Shown: positions 9,541 through 18,050 of the stretch, piece by piece | How the letters are laid out: every line of letters begins with the position of its first letter | Numbering within the stretch: position 1 is the stretch's first letter | DNA from: Gracilimonas amylolytica | Lineage (GTDB): Bacteria > Bacteroidota > Rhodothermia > Balneolales > Balneolaceae | NCBI RefSeq assembly: GCF_002911695.1 | Contig: NZ_PQBS01000010.1 | Coordinates: 186,001-250,000, forward strand | Length of the DNA stretch: 64,000 nt | Direction of reading: 5' to 3' | Notes under the pieces: model-generated | Database searches by the model: none | Told to the model about the DNA's origin: nothing | What the model saw: only the letters and a program-made list of their open reading frames with translations | Made by a program: the position numbers and the translations under genes

Positions 9541-9587
9541 TGTACGCCCGGAAGGATTCGAACCCTCAACCTTCTGATCCGAAGTCA
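9541..9587. repeat. attL: left 47-bp direct repeat (tRNA-Arg 3' fragment)
   Basis: It matches 39752-39798 exactly over 47 bases, from TGTACGCCCGG to CGAAGTCA, and then diverges. It carries the T-arm, variable loop and part of the anticodon arm of tRNA-Arg but none of its 5' half, so it is not a working tRNA. Confidence 0.9.
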
Positions 9588-9855
9588 CGATAAATATTTG
9601 GTTTAAAGCACTTTAGAGGTTGATTTCAAATTTCGTGTACTACTAAATGTACCCCCGTTATTGAAGCATTTGAACGGGGTTCACATGAATTCAATTCACA
9701 AACGCTTCCCTCTTTCCCGAAATTCTGAGCGTGAATTCTTGTCCTTCCTGAACCGAAAATTGTTGGCCACCTTCCATCTTTTTATAAACATATATTGTTA
9801 ACTTAGTTAACAACTAAGATGATTTTTATCGGAATAATTCGTATGTTCAATCATC

Positions 9856-10143
9856 ATGAATCCAGAAGAAATCACACAATTAAGGGAAGAGTTAGGCTGG
9901 AGTTTAGCCAAATTTGGCAAGTACTTCGGTGTTACCGCACAAGCAGTTCTTAAATGGGAACGAGGCACAGCCCTTCCTAATGATTTTGCCTTGGCATCCA
10001 TGATACAGCTCAAGCGAAGGTTGGATGAGGCCAAAGGAAATAATCAAAAACAACAATTCATTAATGGGTTAAAGCAAGCGCTGCTTACCGGCGGTATCAT
10101 TGCTCTACTAACCTACTTATTTAATCAGGATGATTCATTATGA
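9856..10143 (+). CDS. Small HTH DNA-binding protein with C-terminal membrane segment
   Basis: 95 residues. An HTH of the Cro/antitoxin-like type lies at ~4-55 (ITQLREELGWSLAKFGKYF, then VTAQAVLKWERGTALP). A short linker rich in N, K and Q leads to a hydrophobic segment at ~76-89 (LLTGGIIALLTYLF). It ends by overlapping the next gene by four bases. The combination suggests a regulator attached to the membrane, or one with a hydrophobic oligomerisation tail. It is the first gene inside the element and probably a control gene of the core. Confidence 0.7.
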   Translation: MNPEEITQLREELGWSLAKFGKYFGVTAQAVLKWERGTALPNDFALASMIQLKRRLDEAKGNNQKQQFINGLKQALLTGGIIALLTYLFNQDDSL

Positions 10144-10820
10144 AAACAAACGATACAACCATCTCATCTACCGATACCCGAATCTTTCTAAAAGGAAAAC
10201 AATTGGCCGAAGTTTTAGGGGTTACACCTCCAACTTTATCAGAAGCCGTAAAGAAAGGCTATAACTGTATGGGATACCCCGTGGGGGATTGGGCCATCGA
10301 AACAAAATCAGGTCGGGTGAAAGGATTTGAAGTTCCTGGGCATATTCTTTCCGGTAAACCGGATAGCATTAAAAGAGAGAATCCCACTCAAAGCCACCCT
10401 AATTTGCCTAATTTCAACCTAAATAAGGCTAAGAAACCAAAGAATGATCGACCAAACATCGTAAATCACAACTATTCTCTTCTACCTGAAGGAGAAGATT
10501 ATGTTAGACCGGTTGGCATGATTACCCTTCCGTTAATTTTAAAGAAAGCGTTAGAAAACGATACCCCACAGAGCAGGGCAATTATCGCAGGTGGACTGAC
10601 AGCCTTAGGTGCGATCGTTGGTCAGGCCGTGACAGATAATGCTTCAGGTGCAGGAATTGGAGCCGGTACCGGATTGGCCATCACCTTATTAGTCTATAAA
10701 TACTTCAATCCTTCGATGAACCCGCAGTTACAGGGGTTCAATGTAAACCAATTCGTTAAACAAAAAGCCATGGCTGTACAGACCAACCTCCCTAATCAGT
10801 CCGGTTTTCTGCCTAATTAA
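10140..10820 (+). CDS. Putative DNA-binding protein with glycine-rich membrane segment
   Basis: 226 residues. The N-terminal ~15-50 looks like an HTH (LKGKQLAEVLGVTPPTLSEAVKKGY). A basic, Asn/Pro-rich linker follows, then GGLTALGAIVGQAVTDNASGAGIGAGTGLAITLLVYKYF (given in parts: two hydrophobic stretches near 153-190). The conserved tail begins NPQLQGFNVNQF. It overlaps the HTH gene upstream, so the two are co-translated. A truncated second copy of its tail is at 17932-18033. I do not recognise a family. Its own coding sequence contains several copies of the element's CCTAATT motif. Confidence 0.65.
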   Translation: MKTNDTTISSTDTRIFLKGKQLAEVLGVTPPTLSEAVKKGYNCMGYPVGDWAIETKSGRVKGFEVPGHILSGKPDSIKRENPTQSHPNLPNFNLNKAKKPKNDRPNIVNHNYSLLPEGEDYVRPVGMITLPLILKKALENDTPQSRAIIAGGLTALGAIVGQAVTDNASGAGIGAGTGLAITLLVYKYFNPSMNPQLQGFNVNQFVKQKAMAVQTNLPNQSGFLPN

Positions 10821-10840
10821 GGCTAATTAGCTGCGATCTA
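10718..10840. repeat. Left flank of the metal cassette: diverged direct repeat, copy A
   Basis: Aligns with 17931-18050 over ~120 bases at roughly 80% identity by eye. It covers the last 34 codons of the gene at 10140, the tandem GCCTAATTAA/GGCTAATTAG (10811-10830) and a trace of the end of a convergent gene (minus strand L-D-R-S-stop, against L-D-R-D-stop in the gene at 18040). Confidence 0.75.
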
Positions 10841-10904
10841 ATAGATCCTACATCTTCATTATCATAACAATTAGATATTCCTGTTTTTAAGCCCTAGAAA
10901 CAAC

Positions 10905-10931
10905 GCCCGACTTGTATTGTACAAATCGGGC
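10905..10931 (+). terminator. Hairpin terminator after the 226-residue gene
   Basis: Stem GCCCGACTTGTA/TACAAATCGGGC with one mismatch and a TTG loop, followed by CTTGTTG. It could end transcripts from either side. Confidence 0.6.
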
Positions 10932-10982
10932 TTGTTGATTATTCAATCTGTTCATACTGGAATAAATTGATCTATTATTAAT

Positions 10983-11009
10983 AAAAAGGCTGAGTTTCTC
11001 AGCCTTTTT
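10983..11009 (-). terminator. Terminator of the heavy-metal efflux operon
   Basis: Perfect 12-bp stem AAAAAGGCTGAG/CTCAGCCTTTTT with a TTT loop, seven bases beyond the stop of the RND pump gene. The T-run makes it work on both strands. Confidence 0.8.
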
Positions 11010-11016
11010 ACTTTTT

Positions 11017-14000
11017 TTATTCCGTCTCAAACTGTGCCAACAGGGCCGGGATGACGACCATGTTCAGCAAAGTTGAACTCAATAGTCCACCAAGAATTAC
11101 CTGTGCCATAGGAGATTGTATTTCATTGCCAGGTTCTCCGGCAGCAAGTGCCAGCGGTATAAGGGCGAGCCCTGCGGTAAGTGCGGTCATCAGGATAGGA
11201 TTGAGTCGTTCCATCGCGCCCTGACGTATGGCTTGCAGAAATTCTTTCCCTTCTTTCCGTAACTGTTGGTAATGGGATACCATCAGAATACCGTTCCTTG
11301 TGGCAATCCCAAATAAGGTGATAAAGCCGACTAATGAGGCAATGGAAATGATACCGCTGGTAAACAGTACCGTGTAAATTCCGCCGATTAATGCAAATGG
11401 AAGGTTTACCATGACCAACAAGGCGGTTTTGAGAGAACCAAATTCCAGGTACAATAACAGATAAATCGCCGCGATAGCAATAATGCTTAGCAACGAAATA
11501 GTCCGGGTGGCCTGTGCTTCGCTTTCAAACTGTCCGCCGTATTCAACAAAATAGCTCTGCGGGAAGCTTACGTTCTGAGCTACATTGGCCCGGATCTCAT
11601 CCACGGTACCACGCAGATCTCTACCCGCGACATTAGCTGAGACCACGATCTTGCGCTGCACATTCTCTCGGCTGATGGTATTAGGACCACTTCGGGATGT
11701 CACCGAAGCCAGTTCAGCTAGCGGCACAATGGTTCCGTCTTCTAGGTTAAAGGTTGCTTTCTGTACTGCTTCTATACTCCCCCGATGATCTTCATCGAAG
11801 CGAACCAGCAGGTCGAACATCTTGTCGCCTTCCAGTATCTGCGAGACCACTTCACCAGCAAAAGCCACATCCACCATCTCAGCAAGTTGTTGAATGGTAA
11901 TTCCGTAGCGAGCCAATGCCCGGCGATCGGGACGAATTTGAATTTGTGGCACATTCTGTTGCTGCTCTACCGACAGATCAACCACACCTTCTACCGTTTC
12001 CATTTGTCCGCGCACTTCCTCAGCTAGTGCCCGAAGCCTGAATAAATCCGTACCAAAGATTTTCACGGCAATGTTGGCGCGCGTCCCGGAAAGCATGTGG
12101 TCAATGCGGTGGCCAATGGGCTGACCAATAGTGATGTTGGTTCCTGAAACTACACTCAGGTCTTCCCGAATCTCAGCCAACACTTGTTCTTTGGTCGTTC
12201 CTTCCGGAATATCCAGTTCCGCATCGATCTCAGAAGCATTCACGCCCTGTGCGTGTTCATCCAGTTCGGCTCGACCGGTACGTCGAGAGGTTGATTCAAT
12301 GGCCGGGTGCTCCAGCAGGATCTCCTCAATTCGTTTTCCAATGGCATTGGATTCGGTTAGTGAGGTTCCTGGAATGGTCACTGCACTGATCACCAACGTA
12401 CCTTCATTGAACTCGGGGAGGAATGACCTTCCCAGAAATGGCAACACCACTAATGTTCCAAGAAACAGCACCAAGGTTCCAATCAGAACGGTCTTCTTGA
12501 CGCGAAGTACTACATTCAACACATGCTCATAGCCTGATTTTAACTTGTTGGTGAACCAGCTTTCTTCCAGTTTTCCTTTGGAGGCCTGGCTCGGTAGCAG
12601 GTAATAACACATGGCCGGAGTAACGGTCATGGCAATGACTAATGAAGCCCCGATGGAAATGATATAAGCCAGTCCCAATGGTTGTAGCATGCGTCCTTCG
12701 ATTCCACTTAAAAAGAATAGCGGTAGAAAAACGATCATAATGATCAGTGTGGCATTAATGATGGATGATCGAATTTCCTTCGACCCTTCAAATACCACGT
12801 CAATGGCCGGTTTCTGCTTAGCTTCCGGCAGTTTTGAGTTTTCCCTGAGCCGCCTGAACACGTTTTCCACATCAATAATGGCATCATCCACGATCACCCC
12901 AATGGCAATAGCCATCCCGCCCAAGGTCATCGTGTTGATCGTAATATCAAAGAATTCCAGCACGAAGATCGAAAAGATCAGTGCTAATGGAATGGCGGTA
13001 AGTGATATCAAGGTGGTGCGGAAATTCCCCAAGAACAGAAACAGGATCACGATCACCAAAAAGGCCCCATCCCGCAGGGCTTCAATGACGTTATCTATTG
13101 CGAGTTCAATAAATTCAGCCTGTCGAAACAGGTGGGTGTTGATCTCAAAACCGGCAGGCAGGCTCGACTCAATCTGTGCTAAGGTTTCATCTACGCGGGA
13201 AGTTAGTTCCAGGGTATTTGCACCGGGCTGTTTTTGGATGGAAATAATGACCGCCGGCTCAGCATTCACCGAGGCATCCCCGATCTTTTGAGCGGCTGCA
13301 ATCTCAACCGTAGCTACATCGCCGATCGTGATCGGAATGTTATTGCGCTGAGTGATGACCGACTGCTCCAGGTCCTCCACCGAATACGCCCGGCCTATAC
13401 CACGAATAGTGTACTCCTGACTGTATTCCCTGAAAAAACCTCCGGAAAAGTTTTCATTGGCCTGCTCAGTTGCCTGAAGTACCTGATCTAAGGTGATGTT
13501 GTATTGCTTCAGTTTTTCAGGGCTAACCCGCACCTGATATTGTTTCTGCCCACCCCCGATGGGGATGACCTGAGCCACTCCTGGAATAGCCAAAAGCCTT
13601 CTTCTGATTTCCCAGTCGGCGGCTGTTCGCACTTCCAACTCAGAGTGCTCATCGCTGTTCACACTCACCAGCATGATCTCTCCCATAATGGAGGAGATCG
13701 GTGCCATAATGGGCGGCGGGACTTCTTCGGGCAGACTGGTTGCTACCAGCTGCAGTTTCTCATTCACAATTTGACGGGCCCTGAAAATATCGGTGCCCCA
13801 GTCAAATTCGACCCATACAATGGATATACCTTTTGCGGTGGACGAGCGAACCCGTCGCACGCCCGTCGCTCCATTTACCGACGTCTCGACCGGGATGGTT
13901 ACCAGTCGTTCTACTTCTTCCGGGGCCAGCCCATGGGCTTCGGTCATTACCGTTACGGTGGGAGCCGTGAGATCCGGAAATACGTCTACCGGCATCCGGT

Positions 14001-14094
14001 CCACGATATAAATTCCGGCGGCCAAAATGACCACCGAACTCACCAGCACAATTAGCCGGTATTTTAACGATCCTCTGATTATTGCATCTAACAT
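11017..14094 (-). CDS. Heavy-metal efflux RND pump (CzcA/CusA family, HME5-like)
   Basis: 1025 residues, full length. The first membrane helix (LIVLVSSVVILAAGIYIV) is followed by DRMPVDVFPDLTAPTV, the usual HME start. Two large periplasmic loops and twelve membrane segments are apparent. The helix-4 motif reads AIGVIVDDAIIDVENVFRRL. In the Nies classification as I remember it, VDDAxxDVEN marks HME5, a group without settled metal specificity, not Zn/Co/Cd (HME1) or Cu/Ag (HME4) pumps. It pumps metal ions across the envelope with the adaptor and outer-membrane genes encoded just upstream in the same operon. Confidence 0.9.
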   Translation of the reverse strand: MLDAIIRGSLKYRLIVLVSSVVILAAGIYIVDRMPVDVFPDLTAPTVTVMTEAHGLAPEEVERLVTIPVETSVNGATGVRRVRSSTAKGISIVWVEFDWGTDIFRARQIVNEKLQLVATSLPEEVPPPIMAPISSIMGEIMLVSVNSDEHSELEVRTAADWEIRRRLLAIPGVAQVIPIGGGQKQYQVRVSPEKLKQYNITLDQVLQATEQANENFSGGFFREYSQEYTIRGIGRAYSVEDLEQSVITQRNNIPITIGDVATVEIAAAQKIGDASVNAEPAVIISIQKQPGANTLELTSRVDETLAQIESSLPAGFEINTHLFRQAEFIELAIDNVIEALRDGAFLVIVILFLFLGNFRTTLISLTAIPLALIFSIFVLEFFDITINTMTLGGMAIAIGVIVDDAIIDVENVFRRLRENSKLPEAKQKPAIDVVFEGSKEIRSSIINATLIIMIVFLPLFFLSGIEGRMLQPLGLAYIISIGASLVIAMTVTPAMCYYLLPSQASKGKLEESWFTNKLKSGYEHVLNVVLRVKKTVLIGTLVLFLGTLVVLPFLGRSFLPEFNEGTLVISAVTIPGTSLTESNAIGKRIEEILLEHPAIESTSRRTGRAELDEHAQGVNASEIDAELDIPEGTTKEQVLAEIREDLSVVSGTNITIGQPIGHRIDHMLSGTRANIAVKIFGTDLFRLRALAEEVRGQMETVEGVVDLSVEQQQNVPQIQIRPDRRALARYGITIQQLAEMVDVAFAGEVVSQILEGDKMFDLLVRFDEDHRGSIEAVQKATFNLEDGTIVPLAELASVTSRSGPNTISRENVQRKIVVSANVAGRDLRGTVDEIRANVAQNVSFPQSYFVEYGGQFESEAQATRTISLLSIIAIAAIYLLLYLEFGSLKTALLVMVNLPFALIGGIYTVLFTSGIISIASLVGFITLFGIATRNGILMVSHYQQLRKEGKEFLQAIRQGAMERLNPILMTALTAGLALIPLALAAGEPGNEIQSPMAQVILGGLLSSTLLNMVVIPALLAQFETE

Positions 14095-14115
14095 AATATA
14101 ATTTCCTTAGTCTGA

Positions 14116-15765
14116 TTAATGAGCATGTCCGTGTGCAGGCGCTTCAGAAGACAACGAAGCCAATTTGACCTGGTAGGCATTGGTCGTTACGATGTGTTCA
14201 TCTTCTTCCAGGCCAGAAATTACTTCCACCCAGCCGCGGTTTCTGATGCCTGTTGTAATTGGGCGTTTCTCAAATGACTCCCCGGCTACATGCACGTACA
14301 CCACAAAGTTTCCTTCCTCTTCTATAAGGGCTGATTCCGGGATGGCGACCACGTTTTCTTTTTGATCGGTGTCGATTTCAGCGGTTACAAAGAGTCCGCT
14401 ATGTAATCCTTCTCGATTATCAATTTCATAGATCAGCGAAAGCGTTCGTGTTTGGGGTTCCACTTGCTTGCCCGCGCTAAGCAAGCGTCCGTTAACCTCG
14501 TCCATACCGTACATTTTCTCATTCCCCTGCACATAAAAAACAGCAGCGCCGGGATTTTGAATAGCTGTTCGTTCAGCAGCCGGAACATGCACACTCAGCC
14601 ACATTTTGCTCATATCGACAATTCGAAACAGAGGCTCTCCGGCTTTTACCTGCATACCGGGTCGTACATAGGTTTCTACCACGGTTCCGGAGATCGGTGC
14701 TTTCATTTCAAATCGGTAAGAGGACTCTGAGTCGCCATAGGTATCTACCGTTGAAGTATCAATTTGAGCGATCTCGTTGATCGTCTGAAACTGAGTGAGC
14801 GCCTGACGGTATTCAATCCGGGCTTTTTCCAGTTCTACTTCCGGTATGGCCTCTTTTTCATATAACCGCTTCGACCTCTCCAGGTTCTTTTGGGCCAAAG
14901 ACAGTTGTGAATGCGCATTGATAAACTGCTGGGCATAGTTTTCTCCATCGGCAGATTGAATGGATGGATTTAACTGCACTAGCGAGGTACCTTTGCTGAT
15001 GTCTTGCCCTTCAACGGGTAGGCTTTGATTGGCGCTGCTCAGGATGATCCCTGAAAAAGGTGCCGAAACCGTAACTTCTCTGCTTTGTACCGGCTTGAGT
15101 TCTCCGTGTGCATCTACACTTTCAGATAAAGTATGCCGTCCAACTTTTTGAGTGGCAAAAGGGATCTTCCACTGTTGTTCTTTCAAAAAGGAAATCAGAT
15201 TTGGATCTTCTTCCTCATGAGCTGCTGGAACATCTTCTGCGGATGCATAAACGGGAATACCATTCACCTGAAGGGTATCATCTACCATCCCTTGAATAAT
15301 TATGGTAAGGTCATATCGTCCTGCCCGGTCAAAAACTACATCCGGTCCATAAATGCCCGGAATTTGCACTTCCGTTTCCGTAAGAGAACCTTCGTTGCCC
15401 CTTTCAGAGCTAAACACAAACTGCACTTCGGATTCAGAAATGGGTTTGAAATCTGAAAGGCGAGTCAGGTGAACGGCGAAGGTGGCTTCCTGACCTACAA
15501 TCAGTTCGGGATATTCCATGAACAGTTCGGTTTTATCCGTCCATTGTGTGATCACTCCGGCTCCCTCCAGTTGGGCATCCTCCCCATGACTATGGGCGTC
15601 TTCACCTTCATGGGAATGGCTGTCTTCTTCCTGTGCTTGCTGGGCGGGCTGCTCGTGGGTATGGTCACCGTCTTCTCCATGGCTATGATCTTCGTCACTG
15701 CCACCACCGCACCCCATCATCAACAGGGATGTACTTAGAATTAGTAATGTTATAAGATGTTTCAT
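14116..15765 (-). CDS. RND periplasmic adaptor with His-rich N-terminus (CzcB-like)
   Basis: 549 residues, longer than the usual ~400. A lipoprotein signal (LLILSTSLLMMGCGG) is followed by a His/Asp/Glu-rich stretch at ~22-68 (DHSHGEDGDHTH, DSHSHEGEDAHSHGED). A beta-sandwich-like domain at ~75-180 (VTQW... ELIVGQEATFAVHL ... GRYDLTIIIQG) precedes the HlyD-type barrel-sandwich and coiled-coil part (VKAGEPLFRIVDMSKMWLSV). It bridges the inner-membrane pump and the outer-membrane channel; the His-rich part probably collects metal ions. Only 21 bases separate it from the pump gene. It ends in APAHGHAH. Confidence 0.88.
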   Translation of the reverse strand: MKHLITLLILSTSLLMMGCGGGSDEDHSHGEDGDHTHEQPAQQAQEEDSHSHEGEDAHSHGEDAQLEGAGVITQWTDKTELFMEYPELIVGQEATFAVHLTRLSDFKPISESEVQFVFSSERGNEGSLTETEVQIPGIYGPDVVFDRAGRYDLTIIIQGMVDDTLQVNGIPVYASAEDVPAAHEEEDPNLISFLKEQQWKIPFATQKVGRHTLSESVDAHGELKPVQSREVTVSAPFSGIILSSANQSLPVEGQDISKGTSLVQLNPSIQSADGENYAQQFINAHSQLSLAQKNLERSKRLYEKEAIPEVELEKARIEYRQALTQFQTINEIAQIDTSTVDTYGDSESSYRFEMKAPISGTVVETYVRPGMQVKAGEPLFRIVDMSKMWLSVHVPAAERTAIQNPGAAVFYVQGNEKMYGMDEVNGRLLSAGKQVEPQTRTLSLIYEIDNREGLHSGLFVTAEIDTDQKENVVAIPESALIEEEGNFVVYVHVAGESFEKRPITTGIRNRGWVEVISGLEEDEHIVTTNAYQVKLASLSSEAPAHGHAH

Positions 15766-15809
15766 TGCTTCAAAATTTGTGCGTGATAAGTTTGTTGAAT
15801 GGTTGGGAT

Positions 15810-16109
15810 TTAGTGGCTGTGTTCTTCATCACCGTGAGAATGGGTATCTTCTTCGTGCGTATGATCCCCATCTTCCTCATGACTATGGTCGCCTTCTTCA
15901 TCGTGAGCATGAGTTGAGTCATCTTCTGCTGAATGGTGGTCTCCACCTCCAATACGAACAGCATCACTGTCATCACCTGATGATTGTTGAGCCGGAGCTT
16001 CATGGGTGTGATCCCCGTCCTCGCCATGACTGTGTGATTCTTGTTCTGAGCCGCAACCGGTGATAATAAATGCAATGCTTACAAAGAGTACTGTGAATAA
16101 ATTTTTCAT
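15810..16109 (-). CDS. His-rich lipoprotein, probable periplasmic metal-binding protein
   Basis: 99 residues. The lipoprotein signal FVSIAFIITGC is followed by almost nothing but His, Asp and Glu (SHSHGEDGDHTH ... HAHDEEGDHSHEEDGDHT). Its first ~45 residues resemble the start of the adaptor next door (MKxLxT...GCG, SHGEDGDHTHE.PAQQ), so it looks like a free-standing duplicate of that extension. Its start overlaps the stop of the channel gene upstream (ATGA). A role as a metal sponge or chaperone is inferred from composition. Confidence 0.75.
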   Translation of the reverse strand: MKNLFTVLFVSIAFIITGCGSEQESHSHGEDGDHTHEAPAQQSSGDDSDAVRIGGGDHHSAEDDSTHAHDEEGDHSHEEDGDHTHEEDTHSHGDEEHSH

Positions 16110-17359
16110 TGTTCTGAAGTGTTTTGAGTTGAGAATATTTTTCCTGAAGTGATGGTATCGAGCATAAAAAGAGCTTGTTGGTAATCTGCAGTGATTCGAT
16201 GCTGAAGGCTACGACCATCTACGTAAGCCTTGGTGGCATCCAGCAATTCAACCAGCGAATAACGTCCTTCCTGATAAGCAGATCGTGCCGTTTCCAACAT
16301 TTCAGCAGAAAGTGAATGCTGTTGCATCTCCTGCCACTGCGTGTATAAATTCTGAACGCGTTGATAGGCCACATCCACCTGATCGCGAATAGCTCGTCGT
16401 TGAATATGTAGAGACGTTTCTACACTTCTTTGTTCTGCCTTCGCTACGGTGATATTTCCACTGTTTCGGTTAAAGATGGGCAGTTGTATGCCCCCGCCAA
16501 TTACAAAACCTTCCGAGCCGTCCGACTGATTTTTATAGCCGAAATTCACCTTTAAGTCCGGCAGACGTTCTCGTTTTTCGACTTTGTATTTAAGTCCGAG
16601 AGCTTCTGCTTCCAGCTCAATAGCTTGTAAATCGGCCCGGTATTCCAGGGCGTACTGTTTCAGTGTTTCCGAATCTTCCATGATCGGCTCCACCGGCAAA
16701 TCAGCTTCCACCTGAAAGTCAAAGCCGGCTTCTTCCGAAGTAGTGATCATAGAAGCCAGTTGCTTCCCTGTTTGCATCATTTCCAGCTCAACTTCATTGC
16801 GCATACGCAAGTACCGATTTTTTTCCACCGTAAAACGCTGCACCTGAAGACCTGACTCAGTGCCTTCCGTTTGTCGGGCTATGGCTGATGCCAACACTTC
16901 GTGAATAACATCAAGTGCTTGGTTATATACCTGAAATTTGTGCTGTAAAAACCAATATTCGGCATACAAGCTTTTTACTTGTTGTATGAGAACCGAGCGG
17001 TTATACTCATAGCTAAATTCAGCGGCCTCACTGCTTTTATTAGCACTTTTGTTTCGGAGGAACGGCTGACCCAGCAGTTCAATCGGCTGCGAGATCTGGT
17101 AGGTCGTTTCATCATAATCGAGCGTGCCGGAATTGAGCTGCTCGCTGAAGATGCTGACCTCGGGATTCATGTACGATTTATACTGTTGAGCCGTTCCCTG
17201 CTTTCGAAGCTTGTCAAGCTCTGCCAGTTCTTGCTGGAGACTGTGTTGCTTGAACCGTTCAACAACGTCCTCTAAGGAAAGGGTTTGGGATTGGGCGTGA
17301 ACCTGTAATGGTACCCATAGGAATACCAAAAACAAGATCCACCACTTGGATGAATTCAT
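16106..17359 (-). CDS. TolC-family outer-membrane efflux protein (CzcC-like)
   Basis: 417 residues with signal peptide (WWILFLVFLWVPLQVHAQ). Two repeats of long helices with the family pattern are visible (NPEVSIFSEQLNSG ... YQISQPIELLGQ; LPDLKVNFGYKNQSDGSEGFVIGGGIQLPIFNRN; YQEGRYSLVELLDA). It forms the outer-membrane channel of the tripartite pump. First large gene of the operon after the small His-rich gene at 17435. Confidence 0.88.
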   Translation of the reverse strand: MNSSKWWILFLVFLWVPLQVHAQSQTLSLEDVVERFKQHSLQQELAELDKLRKQGTAQQYKSYMNPEVSIFSEQLNSGTLDYDETTYQISQPIELLGQPFLRNKSANKSSEAAEFSYEYNRSVLIQQVKSLYAEYWFLQHKFQVYNQALDVIHEVLASAIARQTEGTESGLQVQRFTVEKNRYLRMRNEVELEMMQTGKQLASMITTSEEAGFDFQVEADLPVEPIMEDSETLKQYALEYRADLQAIELEAEALGLKYKVEKRERLPDLKVNFGYKNQSDGSEGFVIGGGIQLPIFNRNSGNITVAKAEQRSVETSLHIQRRAIRDQVDVAYQRVQNLYTQWQEMQQHSLSAEMLETARSAYQEGRYSLVELLDATKAYVDGRSLQHRITADYQQALFMLDTITSGKIFSTQNTSEQ

Positions 17360-17434
17360 AAATTTGATGTATTAATGGTTATAGAATGTTAATGGAGATA
17401 GCTGATAAGAGATGCTATCTGGTAAAGGGAAGTA

Positions 17435-17866
17435 TTATCCCAGAGGTGGGCCGCGTAAAAAGAGAGGAGGAAAATCTTCGGGTGAGTTGATAAAGTCCGG
17501 CGGGGGTAAATCCAGTAATTCCGGGTTCTGATCTATAATCTTGGGTACTCGTGGAGATTCAACAAATTCAAAAAGGATATTTCTTTCGCTGAATGCTTTA
17601 GTAGAAGTTTTCTGAGTCAACGTACCCGTTAAATCAACAGTAGCCGTTGGATGTTGGTGGGCATCTTTATCATCAAACTCTAAGTTGTGGCTATGATCTG
17701 TATCAACCGGATGTACATGTACATACGTATGAATGTCTCCATGATCGAACAAATGATTAAAAACGGAGTGCAGATGTAGGCCATTGCCAAATAGGGTACA
17801 TAGAAATAGCGCAATCAAAACAAGATTGATTGTGAACTTTTTATATGTAGTCGATTTTTTTGACAT
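17435..17866 (-). CDS. Small His-rich exported protein
   Basis: 143 residues. An N-terminal hydrophobic segment (FTINLVLIALFLCTLFGNGLHLH) acts as signal or anchor. Next comes a His-rich part (HTYVHVHPVDTDHSHN, DDKDAHQHP) and a Pro-rich tail (LLDLPPPDFINSPEDFPPLF). It leads the efflux operon, 75 bases before the channel gene. It probably binds metal or senses it in the periplasm. No family name is known to me. Confidence 0.7.
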   Translation of the reverse strand: MSKKSTTYKKFTINLVLIALFLCTLFGNGLHLHSVFNHLFDHGDIHTYVHVHPVDTDHSHNLEFDDKDAHQHPTATVDLTGTLTQKTSTKAFSERNILFEFVESPRVPKIIDQNPELLDLPPPDFINSPEDFPPLFLRGPPLG

Positions 17867-17930
17867 TACTCTTAATATAGCCTCTGTATTAAGTAATCAC
17901 AAGCTTTGGAGCTTGCGGTATGTTATAATT

Positions 17931-18050
17931 GAATCCGCACTTACAAGGATTCAATGTAAACCAATTCGTTAAACAACAGCCTATGGCTGTACAGCACAAT
18001 CTGCCTAATCAGTCAGGTTTTTTGCCTAATTAAGCCTAATTAGTCTCGAT
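17931..18050. repeat. Right flank of the metal cassette: diverged direct repeat, copy B
   Basis: Counterpart of 10718-10840. It includes the tail of the truncated gene, the tandem GCCTAATTAA/GCCTAATTAG (18024-18043) and the end of the convergent gene at 18040. Similarity starts sharply at GAATCCGCA, which marks the cassette edge. Confidence 0.75.
17932..18033 (+). pseudogene. Truncated second copy of the 226-residue core gene (C-terminus only)
   Basis: 33 codons read NPHLQGFNVNQFVKQQPMAV and on to QSGFLPN-stop, against NPQLQGFNVNQFVKQKAMAV in the gene at 10140. A stop codon (TAA, 17926-17928) lies two codons upstream in frame, and no start is present. The ~80% nucleotide match means this was a diverged paralogue, not a fresh duplication. 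Confidence 0.8.

Larger units (their letters stand above)
9336..9855. other. Junction region: chromosomal flank, attL and left end of element
   Basis: It contains the copy of the tRNA-downstream flank (9478-9540), attL (9541-9587), then element DNA with a possible integrase arm site (TAAATGTACCCCC, 9644-9656), the hairpin CCCCGTT/AACGGGG (9653-9679) and a looser inverted pair AATTCAC...GTGAATT near 9690-9737. No gene is seen; the leader of the HTH gene at 9856 starts here. Confidence 0.6.

Noticed and set aside
9541-9587. Second tRNA-Arg gene
   Set aside because: Only the 3' part is present; the D-arm and acceptor 5' strand are missing, so it is the attL remnant.
12689-13291. Long plus-strand frame opposite the RND pump
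   Set aside because: It is antisense to a well-supported gene and its Ser/Ile/Lys-rich translation has no domain character.
15770-16075. Open frame overlapping the His-rich lipoprotein
   Set aside because: It is a shadow in another frame produced by the His/Asp/Glu-rich codons; the frame 15810-16109 has the lipoprotein signal and is coupled to the channel gene.
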